Shown piece after piece: positions 37,405-49,423 of a DNA stretch of 64,000 nucleotides. Positions within the stretch are counted from its first letter, which is position 1. The number at the start of each line of letters is the position of its first letter. Origin of the DNA: Paragyromitra xinjiangensis (Eukaryota > Ascomycota > Pezizomycetes > Pezizales > Discinaceae); the NCBI GenBank assembly GCA_038503065.1, contig JBCAMK010000014.1, forward strand, positions 186,001 through 250,000. Reading direction: 5' to 3'. Below the pieces are notes generated by a model, which searched no databases, was not told where the DNA came from, and saw only the letters and a list, made by a program, of their open reading frames with translations. The position numbers were made by a program, and so were the translations under genes.

Positions 37405-40400
37405 TTGTGCGAATAGTTTATTATTGAAAGTGATTTCCAAGTAAAAGTCTATAGATAGAAACTCTTCTGTAAATGCCGACTGGCTGTATCTGAGGTTGGG
37501 GGAAAAGATAGAAGAGCGGATTCTGGTATCTCTAATATGAGCCTACTCGACGACTCTTGTACTCGAGCAGATGGTCATAAAGAAACTAGTCTCTAATATT
37601 TCGTCCAACCTCGCTGAGTTGTTCGTGAGCCACAGTCAAGGATGTAGTTCCGAGCAAATGAGAGAAGCCTACGTTACGGCACCAGGCCTGCAAGTGTGGG
37701 GGATGCAATAATCTCATTGGAATCTTCTATGGCCAGCGAGCTTGGTTGGCGATTAGAGCTGCATGCATGTTGACGAGTGTAGCCTTGGAACAGATGGCGC
37801 CTATCATGCGAAGAGGAAGGACGAACACGTTTACCAACGGGCCGTTTCTTTCTTTCCTTCTTTTTCCCTTCTCCCCTCTTACCCCTCTTACCCCTCGTTG
37901 TTTCTCGTCCAGCTTACGACGCTGTGAATGATTCGGTCGGATGCGTGTAGTTTTTCGTTGTCTTTGAAACGTGGAGCTTCAAGCAGGGGTCCTCCGCCGT
38001 TACCCGTTGCGGCTCTGCGGAGGTACGATGTAACTGAGGAAATGCATGATGGCTTACCACCTGGGGCTTCAACTGGTCAGTGAGAAGTAAGCCAAGCCAG
38101 CCTTGGAGGCCAACTGCAGCCGAGTTTAGAGTAAACCGAATAAATTATGCAGCGATGTCGGTAAATCGAAACTTCCTCGACTCCTTGGCAATCCGTATGC
38201 ATGCCATCGAATACGTTTTTTTCCACATGGGCTTGGCATTTATCTGTCTCCGGCTTCTATTTCTTGGGTGGTTGTGCATGCAGCGCCGAGGAGTTTGGCC
38301 GCGCGTTTGATGTGTCGAGTGAGAATTCGTGATTAGAGAGTGCTGGTGGTTCAGGGTAAGAACCTGAAAGCATGGGTGGATTGTATGGTGTGGAGGGTGG
38401 AATGCCACATACCCCTGTTTCTAGGTTCTTGCCCTGGAACGCGAGTATAGGCACACAGCAAGTGTACATGTAGTCTTGTGTGAGCCTTCCAAAACGCTTG
38501 AGATAAGGCTGGGATTATGACGAGGATACATGAGGGAAAATCAAAGATCGTTTCAGGTACGCAAAAACATATTTAAAGCCATCGTAGCATATGAAGTGGC
38601 TGTTCTTATATCTAATAACCTATATGATAGAAACCAACCAATATAACCTTAGTCTATTCTTGCTCCAGAACTCTTTCTCGCCGTAAGCTTAAGCCAATGA
38701 CGCTGCTTGTTTTTCTTCTGATCCACGTAATATACATGTAGTGTAGGAGAATAGTCCATTGATACACGCACCCACAACATGAATCCTCCTTCTCAACAGA
38801 GATTAATACAAACTTTGAAATGCAATATCCTCTAGTCGCATGTCGAATTTCCCCGAAAATACCAGGCTTGTAGACTGCTAGAACACCCAAGTCTTATAGC
38901 ATCGATAGTAGCGATATAATGTAGCACTACACGATGCTTTGGAATCCCTCAGGAACTATCCAATATCCTCTCTTAAAACAGGGGTTCAATACCGATCCCA
39001 ATTCGTACAAGCCATCAGTACACGGAAGAGATAGGTGTTAGGCTGAAGTTAGGATTACCATAGAGGTTTCAACTATAAGACGTACTAAATAATACGGAAG
39101 AAACACCAGACCTCTGATTCTAAAAAATGCAGAAAAAGAGTGGACGAAGTGTGTAAATGACTGAGCCTAGTAACGTCATATCCGACTCCACCACTTGTTC
39201 TAGTGCTATCTGCATGTAGAAGAGAAGTGCATAGAGCCTGAGGTGGGAGATCTTCCTGGATCCAATGGTTAGGCTGCGTGAGATACGGATTTAGTTCGTG
39301 TGGAATAAGTTGGTTGAGTTGGCTGTGTAAGTCGGTGATGAATAAAGGGATTTTTGCCGATGGGTTGGGAGAGCGAGGGCATCAGCGGCTTATGGGGTTG
39401 ACTTAATCTAACACTATATCGAGTGACTATGTACGCCGAGTTTCAATCTGGTTTCCTAGTCAGTAAGAACCCAGCCTTAGCAGCGAGTAGAGGAGAACGT
39501 ACATACGGGTTCGCTCCCCGATACGAAGATCACAGACTATAGTAAATAAGTTCAATCCTTAGGTCGGAATATCCCTGAGTAACCTGATCGGTGAAAAATG
39601 GAAAGGGTGGGATTGAGGTGAGAATGCTTTTGGTGGATGCATCCGAGCTCATAATTACAGTACTCAAATACCATAGATTTAAGGAGGATAGTAGAAATGA
39701 GCTGGTGCTAGTTATAGCTTAGATGTGATGGATCCCGCCCCACCTAGTCTTTTTGGTGAATGTCCAGCTTTGTTGAACTTTTTCGGTGAATGTTCCGACA
39801 AGCAACTGTTTACCGCTGCTCTAGAATAGAGGAAATTATAGATAGTAATGGTGACGTTTGTTGGCCCGATTTCTTCAATCCGCGGAGGTCCGGAAGGGTC
39901 CAAGGGGTGAGAGCGCGAGTGCATGTAGAGATATCGTGGGGCTATCTAGCGTAGGTGTGGATAATACGAACATTGTTCGTGCTCGTCTGTCTAATATCTC
40001 ACCATCGATATCTGGTGGGGGAGGTGGTGAATGACCAGTCGATCAATCGAGCTTATAGACGATGTTTGAATGATCTTGTGGTAGGCGTCAGATAGCGGAG
40101 AAGGTTGAATGCTGAATTTTTTCGCTGGGAGATTTGAATATTTGATTCTCTGTGGAGGTTGCTGCATCCCCATTTGAAGAAGTGTTTTCTTGCGAATGAC
40201 TAGGATAGGAGACATGAAGAGTGGGTTAGAAAACCGAGACTGGGGATAGGATAGCGTGATGCGTCTGTTCTACATCACGCAAAGGATGGAAGGGTAGATG
40301 AGAGAGGGTGCTGAGCTTAGTGAAGTGGTTCACAGTTTGTGTGGCCTTAGGTGGGGGTTAGCCCCATGAGAGCGTTTACTTGTGTCTTTCCGCACAAAGG

Positions 40401-40833
40401 ACAGAAGACAAACAAAAAATTCTGCTGAAATAGCCCCCTGTGAGCGCTCAAACGCTGGATTTGGCTTATTGGCTTGACACTGGTTCCTCATACTATTGGT
40501 TTTCTTTGTTACAGTAATGTTTGCCAGCCAGGCACAGAATCAACGTAATCCATTCTTAGTTTATAGAGCCCAGTATCTACACGCTTGCTAAAAAGAAATT
40601 AAAGTCTGCTATGCTATTTTAGTAGGGATGGCCTAGACTCGTTCCCATCCCTACTACCTGATTGCTGCTGTGTACCATAGGTAACAACCTTCAGTAGTAC
40701 AAGGCTAAGAAATATCTTTACCGCTTTCTTATTAAGTGTTGTGTTAGTTTTCTTAAAACTGTTGGAAGACGGTCGTGACAGGTAGACAAGGATCCTGGTC
40801 TTAGCCCTAGCCCTGAGTAGTACTAGCTTTAGT
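37405..40833. other. 3.4 kb without recognised genes
   Basis: Holds the CVNH gene promoter and otherwise short unrecognised ORFs. A near-perfect 12-bp hairpin lies at 40620-40656 (TAGTAGGGATGG / CCATCCCTACTA). No TE end recognised before 40834. Confidence 0.4.
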
Positions 40834-40835
40834 TA

Positions 40836-40882
40836 AAGTGACTACCCAAAAGTTTTCGTGATGTGCTTACTAAGCGAAACAT
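40836..40882 (+). repeat. Tc1/mariner TIR, left
   Basis: Inverted copy of 42119-42165 with one mismatch (A for C near the inner end). Confidence 0.9.
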
Positions 40883-41004
40883 CGGCGGGTTCATGAAGTG
40901 ATAAAATCAATCACATTACTGCGAAATCAAGAGCCACAAAAATTTTAAAAAATATTAGGAATACAGCTAGCAATAAAGTATCTGAGAATAATAAAACTAC
41001 AGGC

Positions 41005-42066
41005 CTAGTATTCAGTATACCATCCTTCTGCCTTAATCACTGCTTCCACCCGTGCTGGCATAGACCTCCATAGTTTTTCAAAATACTCTTCAGGGATCGA
41101 GTCCCACACCAAAGGCAACACTTCTGCTAGTCTCTGCTTCACTCTGTCTGGCCCACCGGGAGTATCTTTGATGTCAGGGTATTGGTCTTGTAGTCTTTTT
41201 TTGAGTTCTGTCCAAACATGTTCGATAGGGTTTAAATCTGGTGAATAGCGAGGCTGCTGATAGATAGTATAGCCGGTTTTTTTCAGGTATTTTGTGGTTC
41301 TATCAGCTGTGTGGATTCGGGAGTTGTCTTGCATGAAGAGGCCAGTACAGCCTAGGGTGTTGGAGATGCGTTCCATAACAGGACTCAGGAGGTATTGGAG
41401 AAGCTTGACATAGAGTTTACTATTGTAGGATTTCACTACAATAGGAACAAAAGTGCCACGCTTATTACCATAGAAACACCCCCAAACCATCATAGACACC
41501 CTCCCAGATTTAGAAACTGGTTGAATACAGTCCTTAAACCATCGCTCCTGTGGTGTCCGGAACACCCATACTTGACGAGGATCTTTAGACTTCTCCACCA
41601 TACATTCATCGCTAAAAATCACTTTCCTCCAATCCTCTATTGTCCAATTCCGGTGTTCTAAAGCCCAAACTAACCGCTCTTTTGCTATTTCATCTGTCAA
41701 TTTGATCCTCCGTGCTGCTCTCCACTTCCTGATGTGGGCTTCGCGCAACGCTCGATCGATTGTATGTAGCGACACATGAGGTGCATACCAACGACGCAAT
41801 TCAGCACGCGTCATTGTACGATTTTGACGTGCGGCACGCTGAAGTATACGCTTATCACGACGATTCAGTTTGGGTGGACGGCCGGAGCGTGGTAAATCAT
41901 CTGTGTTGCCCCGCTGACAGGCACGCATCAGGAAGCTTTTCACGGTAGACCAAGGGCAGCCCATAATCCGTGCTACCAGGTAGATCGATCGGAAACACCA
42001 AAAAAAAGCGATTATCATCCCCTTCTGCACTGGCGACAGCTTTCGGTATCGTCCTCTGGAAGTCAT
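41005..42066 (-). CDS. Tc1-type transposase (DD34E), intact
   Basis: A single 353-codon frame runs from ATG at 42066 to TAG at 41005. The N-terminal half carries two helix-turn-helix motifs of the Tc3/paired type (LSPVQKGMIIAFFW; RSGRPPKLNRRDKRILQRAAR). The first contains ARIMGCPWSTVKSFLMR and the second ends SLHTIDRALREAHIRK. The DDE_3 catalytic core has Asp in VIFSDECMVE, Asp in LFMQDNSRIHTA and Glu in SPDLNPIEHVW. The last two acidic residues are separated by 34 residues, which is the Tc1 DD34E spacing. Length and ends are complete, with no stop or frameshift. It lies antisense to the left-right order of the TIRs as drawn here. Function: cut-and-paste transposition at TA. Confidence 0.95.
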   Translation of the reverse strand: MTSRGRYRKLSPVQKGMIIAFFWCFRSIYLVARIMGCPWSTVKSFLMRACQRGNTDDLPRSGRPPKLNRRDKRILQRAARQNRTMTRAELRRWYAPHVSLHTIDRALREAHIRKWRAARRIKLTDEIAKERLVWALEHRNWTIEDWRKVIFSDECMVEKSKDPRQVWVFRTPQERWFKDCIQPVSKSGRVSMMVWGCFYGNKRGTFVPIVVKSYNSKLYVKLLQYLLSPVMERISNTLGCTGLFMQDNSRIHTADRTTKYLKKTGYTIYQQPRYSPDLNPIEHVWTELKKRLQDQYPDIKDTPGGPDRVKQRLAEVLPLVWDSIPEEYFEKLWRSMPARVEAVIKAEGWYTEY

Positions 42067-42118
42067 TGTTGCGTGTGTTGCTCAATAGTGCTCGCTAACT
42101 GCGGTCGCAACATGCTTC

Positions 42119-42165
42119 ATGTGTCGCTTAGTAAGCACATCACGAAAACTTTTGGGTAGTCACTT
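42119..42165 (-). repeat. Tc1/mariner TIR, right
   Basis: Reverse complement partner of 40836-40882; followed by the TA at 42166-42167. Confidence 0.9.
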
Positions 42166-42240
42166 TACAATTACGTATCCCATTACGTATACCAGGATGG
42201 GATATACGTATTCGGATATTATAACCTAGCCAAGGAATTG

Positions 42241-42284
42241 CTACTACTGCTACTGCTACTGCTGCTGCTGCTGCTACTACTACT
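42241..42284. repeat. (CTG/CTA)n trinucleotide repeat
   Basis: Mixed CTA/CTG triplets, flanked on both sides by an AACCTAGCCAAG copy (about 42227 and 42284), so the array may have expanded within a small duplication. Confidence 0.8.
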
Positions 42285-42463
42285 AACCTAGCCAAGTGGT
42301 AGGATCATGATCGGTCACTCGAACGAACGACACGGAGGTTTAGATATGCATTCATCTATAGAAATACGAGTAACTAACGCTGTGTACATCTCGTCCACTA
42401 GTGTTAACGTCCTAGGTGTGTCTCCAAACAACTAAGACTAATAAATTACCCCCGAACCTTCCA

Positions 42464-43908
42464 TTACTGCGGTTTCTCATGTACTATCTTCCCCCTAACC
42501 CACACCTTCAGAACATTCCTATCATCACCGCAATAAACCCACTTCGCAATCCTCTCCTCCCAATTCTCCCACCCAAACACATCCACCGGTCCTTGAGCCC
42601 CACCTACACACAACCTCCCACCCTCCCCTCCTTCCCCTTCCGGAACATCCGTCAACCCCACCAAAATCGCATCCCACTCCATCCCAACCTCAAATGCACC
42701 CACCTTCCCCTCCAACCCCAACACCTCCGCGCCCCCCTTCGTCGCAAGATACAACGCCTCCTCCACACTCAGCTTCGCCTCCTCCCCCTCCGTCAACGCC
42801 ACAAACCTCGACGTCAACGTCGCCTGTCTCGCCGCCTCAAGCACACTCGGCGAATACCCACCACTTACATCCGTCCCCAACCCCACCACAATCCCCTCAT
42901 CCAGCAACCTCCTCACCCTCGCCGCGCCAGACGTCAACGCCGCATTACTAACCGGACAATGCGACACCTTCGCGCCCCTCATCTTCACCAACGCAATCTC
43001 CTCATCAGACAAATGCACCGCATGCGCCAGCACAGTCTTAGACTGGAGGAGTCCACAGGAGTCGTAGACAGACGCGTAGTCTCTATGACCCGGGAAGAGC
43101 TCAGCAACGAATGCAATCTCAGCTTTGTTCTCGCTGATATGGGTTTGACACGGTAGGCCGCTTTCCGCCATGTATTTACCCAGTCCCTGCATCAGCTCGA
43201 GACTACAGCTTGGTGCGAACCGCGGGGTGATGATGGATGTTATGAGTGTGTGGTCTGGGTCTATCTTGTCGATGTATTCTGCGCAGGATTTCGTGTCTGC
43301 GAGGGATTGTGTGACGCTGGAGTCGCGGTAGTAGTCGGGGCTCATACAGTCCATGCAGCAGCGGCCTACGAAGGCGCGTTGGCCGGCGGTGAAGCAGGTG
43401 GATGCGAGGATGTTGGTGGAGGTGACATCGCGGGTTGCGTAGTATGCTGCTGTGGTAGTGCCGTGGGAGAGGGTTCGTGAGATGCAGCGGGTGTAGACTC
43501 GACGGGCTTTGGAGGGGTCGGAGAGGGAGGATTCGAGGGGGAAGGTGTAGCGGTGGAGCCAGTCGAGGAGGGTGGATTTACCGAAGATGCCAGAGTTGGG
43601 GTATTGCGAGGCGTGGATGTGGGTGTCTGTGACGGTTAGAATCTGGCCTCTTGATATAGAGATCCAGAAGACGTACCGATGAATCCCGGGAAGAAGAACT
43701 GCCCCTCCCCCACCTTCACGACTCCCGTCCCCGCCTCTCCCTCCCAATCCCCCACCATCCCCCCCGTCACATCCTTCTCAACTGCCAAGATCCTCCCCGT
43801 CTCATTATCCACCACCACAGCCGCATTCTCCAAAACCTCCAGCTCCGTCAACGACGCAGAATGTATAAACGTCCCCACATAAACCGTTCTTGTCGCCGCA
43901 ATCGTCAT
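42464..43908 (-). CDS. Guanine deaminase
   Basis: Amidohydrolase that converts guanine to xanthine in purine salvage and catabolism. Exon 1 runs 43908-43677, the intron is 50 bp, and exon 2 runs 43626-42464, giving 464 residues (family about 450-490). Metal and active-site landmarks are all present. They are FFPGFIDTHIHASQYPNSG (first two His), CMDCMSPDYYRDSS, QTHISENKAE (third His), VLAHAVHLSDEE and LGTDVSGG (catalytic Asp). The start is the ATG giving MTIAATRTVYVG; the frame extends a little upstream only through non-ATG codons. The C-terminal Gly/Glu-rich loop (PEGEGGEGG) is a lineage feature. No signal or membrane segment is seen, so it is cytosolic. Confidence 0.93.
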
Positions 43909-44573
43909 TGTAGTATACAGCCAATCGTCAAACACCCAGAAAGAGAGAGGAGGGCCACAGCGTAGTATTTAACCCTTCCCCGAGTTCAGCTTCGGCCGGA
44001 CCATCGCGTGCATAGATAGCCCAAAGCGCGATAGCTCAGCACGATAGCTTCTAGACCTCTCCAATGACGCCCCCATACCTTTCTTTTCCCTGCAGGGGTT
44101 CATTAAAAAAAAGAAAAAAAATTAGGCATACCAAGCCGAGATTTAGCGCAGAAACGGAACTCGGCAACCCGCGAATACCCGTGGCGGCGGGTTCCGATCA
44201 GCACTTGGGATGAAATGATCGAGATTGTGGGTTTGTGTGTCCATCGCTACCCCGGGTCACAGCTTGCTTTTTTGGAATCTGCTCGATAGCTCTTTGCTTT
44301 TTCGCAGGAGCTGTCCGCGATGACCTTTGTGCTACCCGTGGGAAGTCCGGCAGCGGGCAGATTCCTATCTCTTATTATCGGGGCAGCAAATGAAGGATGT
44401 GTTCGTTTACGCCCACCCGTGCTACCAGTAAAGTAATAAATCCAATAACCAACGAAAAACGCCCTCCAACATCCTCGCTATTTACAAGCAAGTATATCAA
44501 TCCATAAACTATAGTCCTCATCCCTCCCGCAGTTGAATACGGTAAGAGTCACCAACAATCCACACCTCCCTAT
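43909..44573. other. Intergenic between guanine deaminase 5' end and NTE1 3' end
   Basis: 0.67 kb; promoter of guanine deaminase (minus strand) and the NTE1 terminator region. No motif assigned. Confidence 0.5.
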
Positions 44574-47500
44574 CTACACACTCGCCCTTCTCGGCGCCAT
44601 CGTCCTCCTCAACCCTTCTCTCCCTTGCACGGTAGCACTTTCAACCGGTAGCATCCCCTTTGCCTTCACATCCTCCAGGAACTTCTTCCCGTATTCATAC
44701 CCAACTCTATAGATCTCATCGAACTTTGCAAAGTCTAGTGTTCCGTATGCATCGATCGGGGGTCGCATGTAAATACACCCCGGGATCAACTTCGCGCGCT
44801 CGAGGGCATCAACGGAGGAGACATACGCGAGACGTGCTTGAATTTCCGCAAGTGTCGGGGGATTCGGGTGTGGCGAAAACGGGTTCCATCTATACGCTAT
44901 TAGCCCCCACCCATCTGAATAGTCTGTAGAACAAACAGAATGAGACATACCGATTGAAAAACGCCCAAAACCCACTTAAGCTATCCCCAAACTCCTGTGG
45001 CGTATTATCATCAATACTCCCGACATCCACCGCAAAAATCACATCAGCGCCAAGACTCTTCATATGTGCAACCGTCAAATTATCCACATAGCCACCATCC
45101 AATAACATATCCCCCTCATCACACAGCGGGGGTAGTAAGCCCGCCAAACTCATAGACGCCCGAATATACCGCCATGCATACCCAGAAGTATGAATCTCCA
45201 TGCGCGACTTCGAGATACTAGTCGTATTGCAGTAGAACTCAAGCCAGAAATCCTCAATCTGGGAATTCCCAAACGTCTTAAAGATGCCACGATTGAACTC
45301 ATGTCCGGTAGTGTAAGATACCGACGGATACGTCAAATCCAGCACGAACCGCCATAGACTCGCCATCCGCCCAGCAAACTTCTTCGCCCTCCCAAGCACA
45401 GGCACAATATCCGCATCCCTGGAATACAGCGCTCCCACAAACGCACCAATACTTGTTCCACCAACAATATCAATCGGGATCCCTGCCTCCTCCAGCGCCC
45501 GTATCACACCAACCTGACTTATGCCCCTCGCACCCCCACCACCAAGCACCAGCCCAATACTTTTCCCACAGAGCCTCCGCGCAAGTCGATGGAAATCGCC
45601 CTTAACCGGCGTCTCGGAGCTGTAGATCGGCGTATTGCGGATCCGCTTCGACGTATACTTCGTGATCTCCGCCTGAAGGATCTGTACCCGCTGCTTCAGC
45701 GCGGACCCGAACTTTTTCTGCTGGGTATGTACGGGCTCCGGCGTAGTCCGGAACGCCATCTGTATATGATGATGTCCACCGTTCACCCACATACGGTTCT
45801 TGAGCCACTGTCTTGTTAGTCCTGGTGGACAATACCGCTCGACATGCAGCAGGACCAGCTCCTTCCTTGCAGTCGTCTTCATGCCGACGAGGAACCTTTC
45901 ATACTCCCCAATCGCTGAACTACCCTCTGCCAATCCCACGAGCAAGATACAGTCCGCCTGAGAAATACATGTCTGCGTCCAAGGCGCATTGACGGATGTA
46001 TCAGCGACATAAACGACCATACCGTATCGTTCCTCGAGGTCCGCAAGGTATCCTTGAAGTTTAAGTTTACCCATACGACTGAATGCATGGCGGCCAAGAT
46101 GGTTGAGTATGGCAGTCTGATTCAAAACCGTTACACCATTCGGCGTGCCGATCTGCGTCAACGCATTTTGAAGGCGATGAGCGAATTCAGAAACTGGTAC
46201 GCCGGCAGTAACAGGTAGTACACAAACAGTCCTCAAATTCATCGTACTCGACACCTTCTTGACCCCCGAACTTCCGGTTCGCTCGGCGCTACGACGCTGC
46301 TCCGATAATGGATCATCGATCAGGGATCTCATCCTTGAGGCAATGATCTTCGAGATCTGGATCGTGATGCCAGGGTGCTCAAGCGCCAAACTGTTGAAGA
46401 GCGATTTCGGGAATTTCGCAACCTCCGTATCACGGATCGCGTGAAGTGTTGCGGGCCGGGTCGTCTCCGTCATGACTTCTAACTCGCCTACACTCTCGCC
46501 TTGACCGAACTCCCCAACAACCCTCATACCACCGTCTTCATTCTCTAGTATTGCACGTAGTCGACCATTCAAGACAATGTAAATTGCATCACTACCCCAC
46601 CATCAACTCTGACATCCTCCAAAATGGGGAAGAATGGGAAACCAACCTTTCATCACCTTGATGATAAATAACCTGCCCAGCATTAACCTGCAACCACTCC
46701 AGCGCAAAATCAATATGCAAAATCAACCTCGGCAACAAACTCGTCAACCGCTTCGCCATCGTCAACAACACAACCGGATGTCTCTCCACAATCCTTTCCA
46801 ATGCCGCTCTCGGCAAGAACCCCACATACACGTCCGTCTTCGCCCTCACATCGATAAAACTCCTGTAACTGCTAATCGAGCCAATATACCCCGCGATGCC
46901 ACCGGGCTTAATCATGAATAAGCTCTTCCGCCCCATCTTCTTCCCACGCCCTCCCTGCCCGGCACTACTCGCGAACGAGTTCTGTCTCGTCAATGGCGGT
47001 AGTCCAAGGTCTGCACCAAGGGAGCCGAGGTTCATAGGGCTTCCGGTGGCCCCACCGCCCAGGACGTTTGCATTCTCTGCGCTCTTCTCATCAACAGGAA
47101 TACTCACATCTAGGAATCCATCAATTACGTAGTATAATCCCGGGTTCCGCTCGCCTTGCTCGACTAGCACGGCTCCCTTGGGGAAAAACACAATTTCAAC
47201 ATCATCCTTGAGCTCGTTATGCACGCCGCTGATCCCGCCGCTTACAAACCCGCTTGTACTCGCTCCACTAGCACTGGTGCTAGCTATGCTATCCGTATCA
47301 CCATCATGACTCCCATCATAGGCATCAAGATGTCCAAACGCATTCGTAAACACTGCTTTTTGACGCTTCGCATCATAGCTCACAAGCCGCGGGCTCTGGT
47401 CCCCAGATTCAGTGCCTGAGATGATATTGATGGTAGAGCCCGTTAACCCAATCGCCTTAAACATACACTCGAGCACAGCCTCGCGGAAGACCATATCCTC

Positions 47501-49423
47501 GTTCTCAGTTCCATCAGGCATGAATTTCGCTGCACGTTTCGAAAATGGATTAAACGACGGTTCCCCTACTCCGGGAGTCTCGAGTTCGAGGGTATTGGGC
47601 TGCGACACTGTCCACCCCTGCGAGAATGGTGATGGCTGGATAGAAATCTCACTGGTGAGTGCACCTTGTAATTTTGGCCTTTGTAGATTCCGTGGATTCA
47701 ACATATCCCCGGACTTGTTCCGAAACGGCGAGGATGCGGTGTCAAGTGCTGGTGACGGGATTCCCCTAGCCGCAGCGAGACGAGCGTGAATTGCAGCCTC
47801 CTTACGAAGGGAGCTGGAGGAACGACGGCGACGTGCTGCAGCGGCACCAGGGTTATGGAGGACGATGCCTTTCATGGAGTCTTCGAGTTCAGCGCGTTCT
47901 TGCTCGGACTTGAACTTTTCTTTCAGGCGGTCGAGAGCGCCACCGCGGAGGTGGTTGGGGAGCTCGTACATAGTGTAGCGGTTCATAAATTTCTCTGTAC
48001 GTAAGACTTCACTGGTGAGGCCGAGGTAGTTGTAGCCAGTCAAGAAGGTAACTCTTTGGAATCGAGTAAGGATGACTTGAACAATGTGAGCAGTAGCTTT
48101 AGGATATATCCTCGTCAATCGTCGGAATGCGCTCGCTGGAATAACTGCAATAGTTGTATCTACTGTTGCTCTAGCCACAATATCTGGATGCACAGATTTC
48201 GACTTTTTCATCCTCGGCCTCTGCGGTCGTTGTGGCACGTTATTTTGATGACCCTCCGCTGGTGTTACCGGCCTTGATGCATTTCTTGAGTCTCCGCCAC
48301 CCCCATTCAACGATAATGGTGGAACAGGTGGTAAGTGTACACCCCCGCTCACCATCCTAGCCTGCGGATACAGAGATCTTGCAGTTGGAACTTCCCCACT
48401 AACATCATATGGGCTCAAATCTCCCGCTGACTGCAGGTTCACCATACTGCTGCTCGTAGACATACTCCCTTCATCCTCGTCCTCGTGTCGTAATTTCACG
48501 TCCTCCGTGAATAAGCTCAGAATCGTGAATAAGCTACTCATCGGTGCCCCATTCTTGACTTCCGTGAGGAGTTGATAACCCTGTCCATCCTCCATGGTTT
48601 CTTCCTCTTCGTCATGAAACGCACCACCGTATCCTACGGGTCCCATATCTGCTGCCATACCGGAAGGATCACGTGAGGCTTTGACGAAGACCTGGACAAG
48701 GCCGTCGACGACTATACAGAAGCCTTTCTCCTCCTCGAGTAGTAGTGTTTCCCCTATAACCCAAAGAAATAAAATTCAGCACCCAAAGCTTTCCACAAAC
48801 TAGCCCAGAAGACCACTGACCAGCCAGTAATTTCCTCGTTTGCATGCTTCTCGTAAGCTCATGGAACACTGGCCTCTCCAAGTACCCAAAAACTTTAATC
48901 GCGCTCAGAAACTCATCGAGATAGCTTGACAGTCCAGGCTTTGAATCCCCCTCCTGCGAGTCGGGAAATAGATCTATCTCTGGTTCCTTCCGTTGTGGTT
49001 CATGTGGGAGGCGGTTGTAGTTGTAGAGTAGCCTGTAACGGACAGCCCAAGATACTATCGAACCGAAAACGAGCACTATAATCAAGCTGAGAAAACATCA
49101 GTTCTCATATCCTCACTTTCTCGCAGTTCCGCGGGGGGCTAGACAAACAGCGTTGTAAAATTCATGGTGAACGTCAGGCTGGTACTGAACAATGTAAACA
49201 GCCATGTTGGGAGCGTATACGTCGAGAAACTAATAACCCAGAATGATATCCTCTGCAGCAAGTACGCGGAGTTATAGACAAGAGACACAGACAGCCAGAA
49301 TATGCTCTGCTGAGTTGAGTCGTGGATCGCGGGTGATGTTAATGACGTCGCGAGATCAGGCGGCGCGGCGACCGTGGTCGCGAAGAGGGAGGACGTTAGC
49401 GATGATGAAGCCAGTTCGGCCAT
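44574..49423 (-). CDS. NTE1: Lysophospholipase NTE1 (patatin-like phospholipase, neuropathy-target-esterase family)
   Basis: ER-membrane serine esterase that deacylates phosphatidylcholine to glycerophosphocholine. Exons: 49423-49149, 49086-48821, 48753-46647, 46591-44951 and 44889-44574; introns 62, 67, 55 and 61 bp; 1534 residues. N-terminal hydrophobic segments (about residues 40-110, including [16 protein letters not shown]) anchor it in the membrane. Three cyclic-nucleotide-binding-like domains follow: [20 protein letters not shown] near 190, [13 protein letters not shown] [20 protein letters not shown], and [20 protein letters not shown] near 880. Between them is a long Ser-rich linker. 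The patatin core has [13 protein letters not shown], the nucleophile Ser1263 in GGTSIGAF and the dyad Asp in DGGYVDN. The intron 1 donor GTTTGT is needed to keep the frame. Its 5' end has a decayed duplicate at 55.9 kb. Confidence 0.96.

Larger units (their letters stand above)
40836..42165 (-). mobile_element. Complete Tc1/mariner element (1330 bp) with TA duplication
   Basis: 47-bp terminal inverted repeats (40836-40882 and 42119-42165) start AAGTGACTACCCAAAAG and differ at a single base. TA dinucleotides flank both ends (40834-40835 and 42166-42167), the hallmark target duplication. One uninterrupted transposase fills the interior. The near-identical ends and open frame suggest a recent and possibly still active insertion. 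Confidence 0.93.

Noticed and set aside
37405..37440. Extension of the CVNH frame upstream to 37440
   Set aside because: The extension starts with TTG, not ATG, and passes a CTATAG acceptor-like site; the ATG at 37404 fits the domain start better, though an upstream exon remains possible.
42416..43156. 246-codon plus-strand ORF opposite guanine deaminase
   Set aside because: Pro/His/Arg-rich translation of the antisense strand of a C-rich coding exon; no family resemblance.
47412..48004. Plus-strand ORFs inside NTE1 exon 3
   Set aside because: Antisense to a well supported exon; no independent start context or motif.
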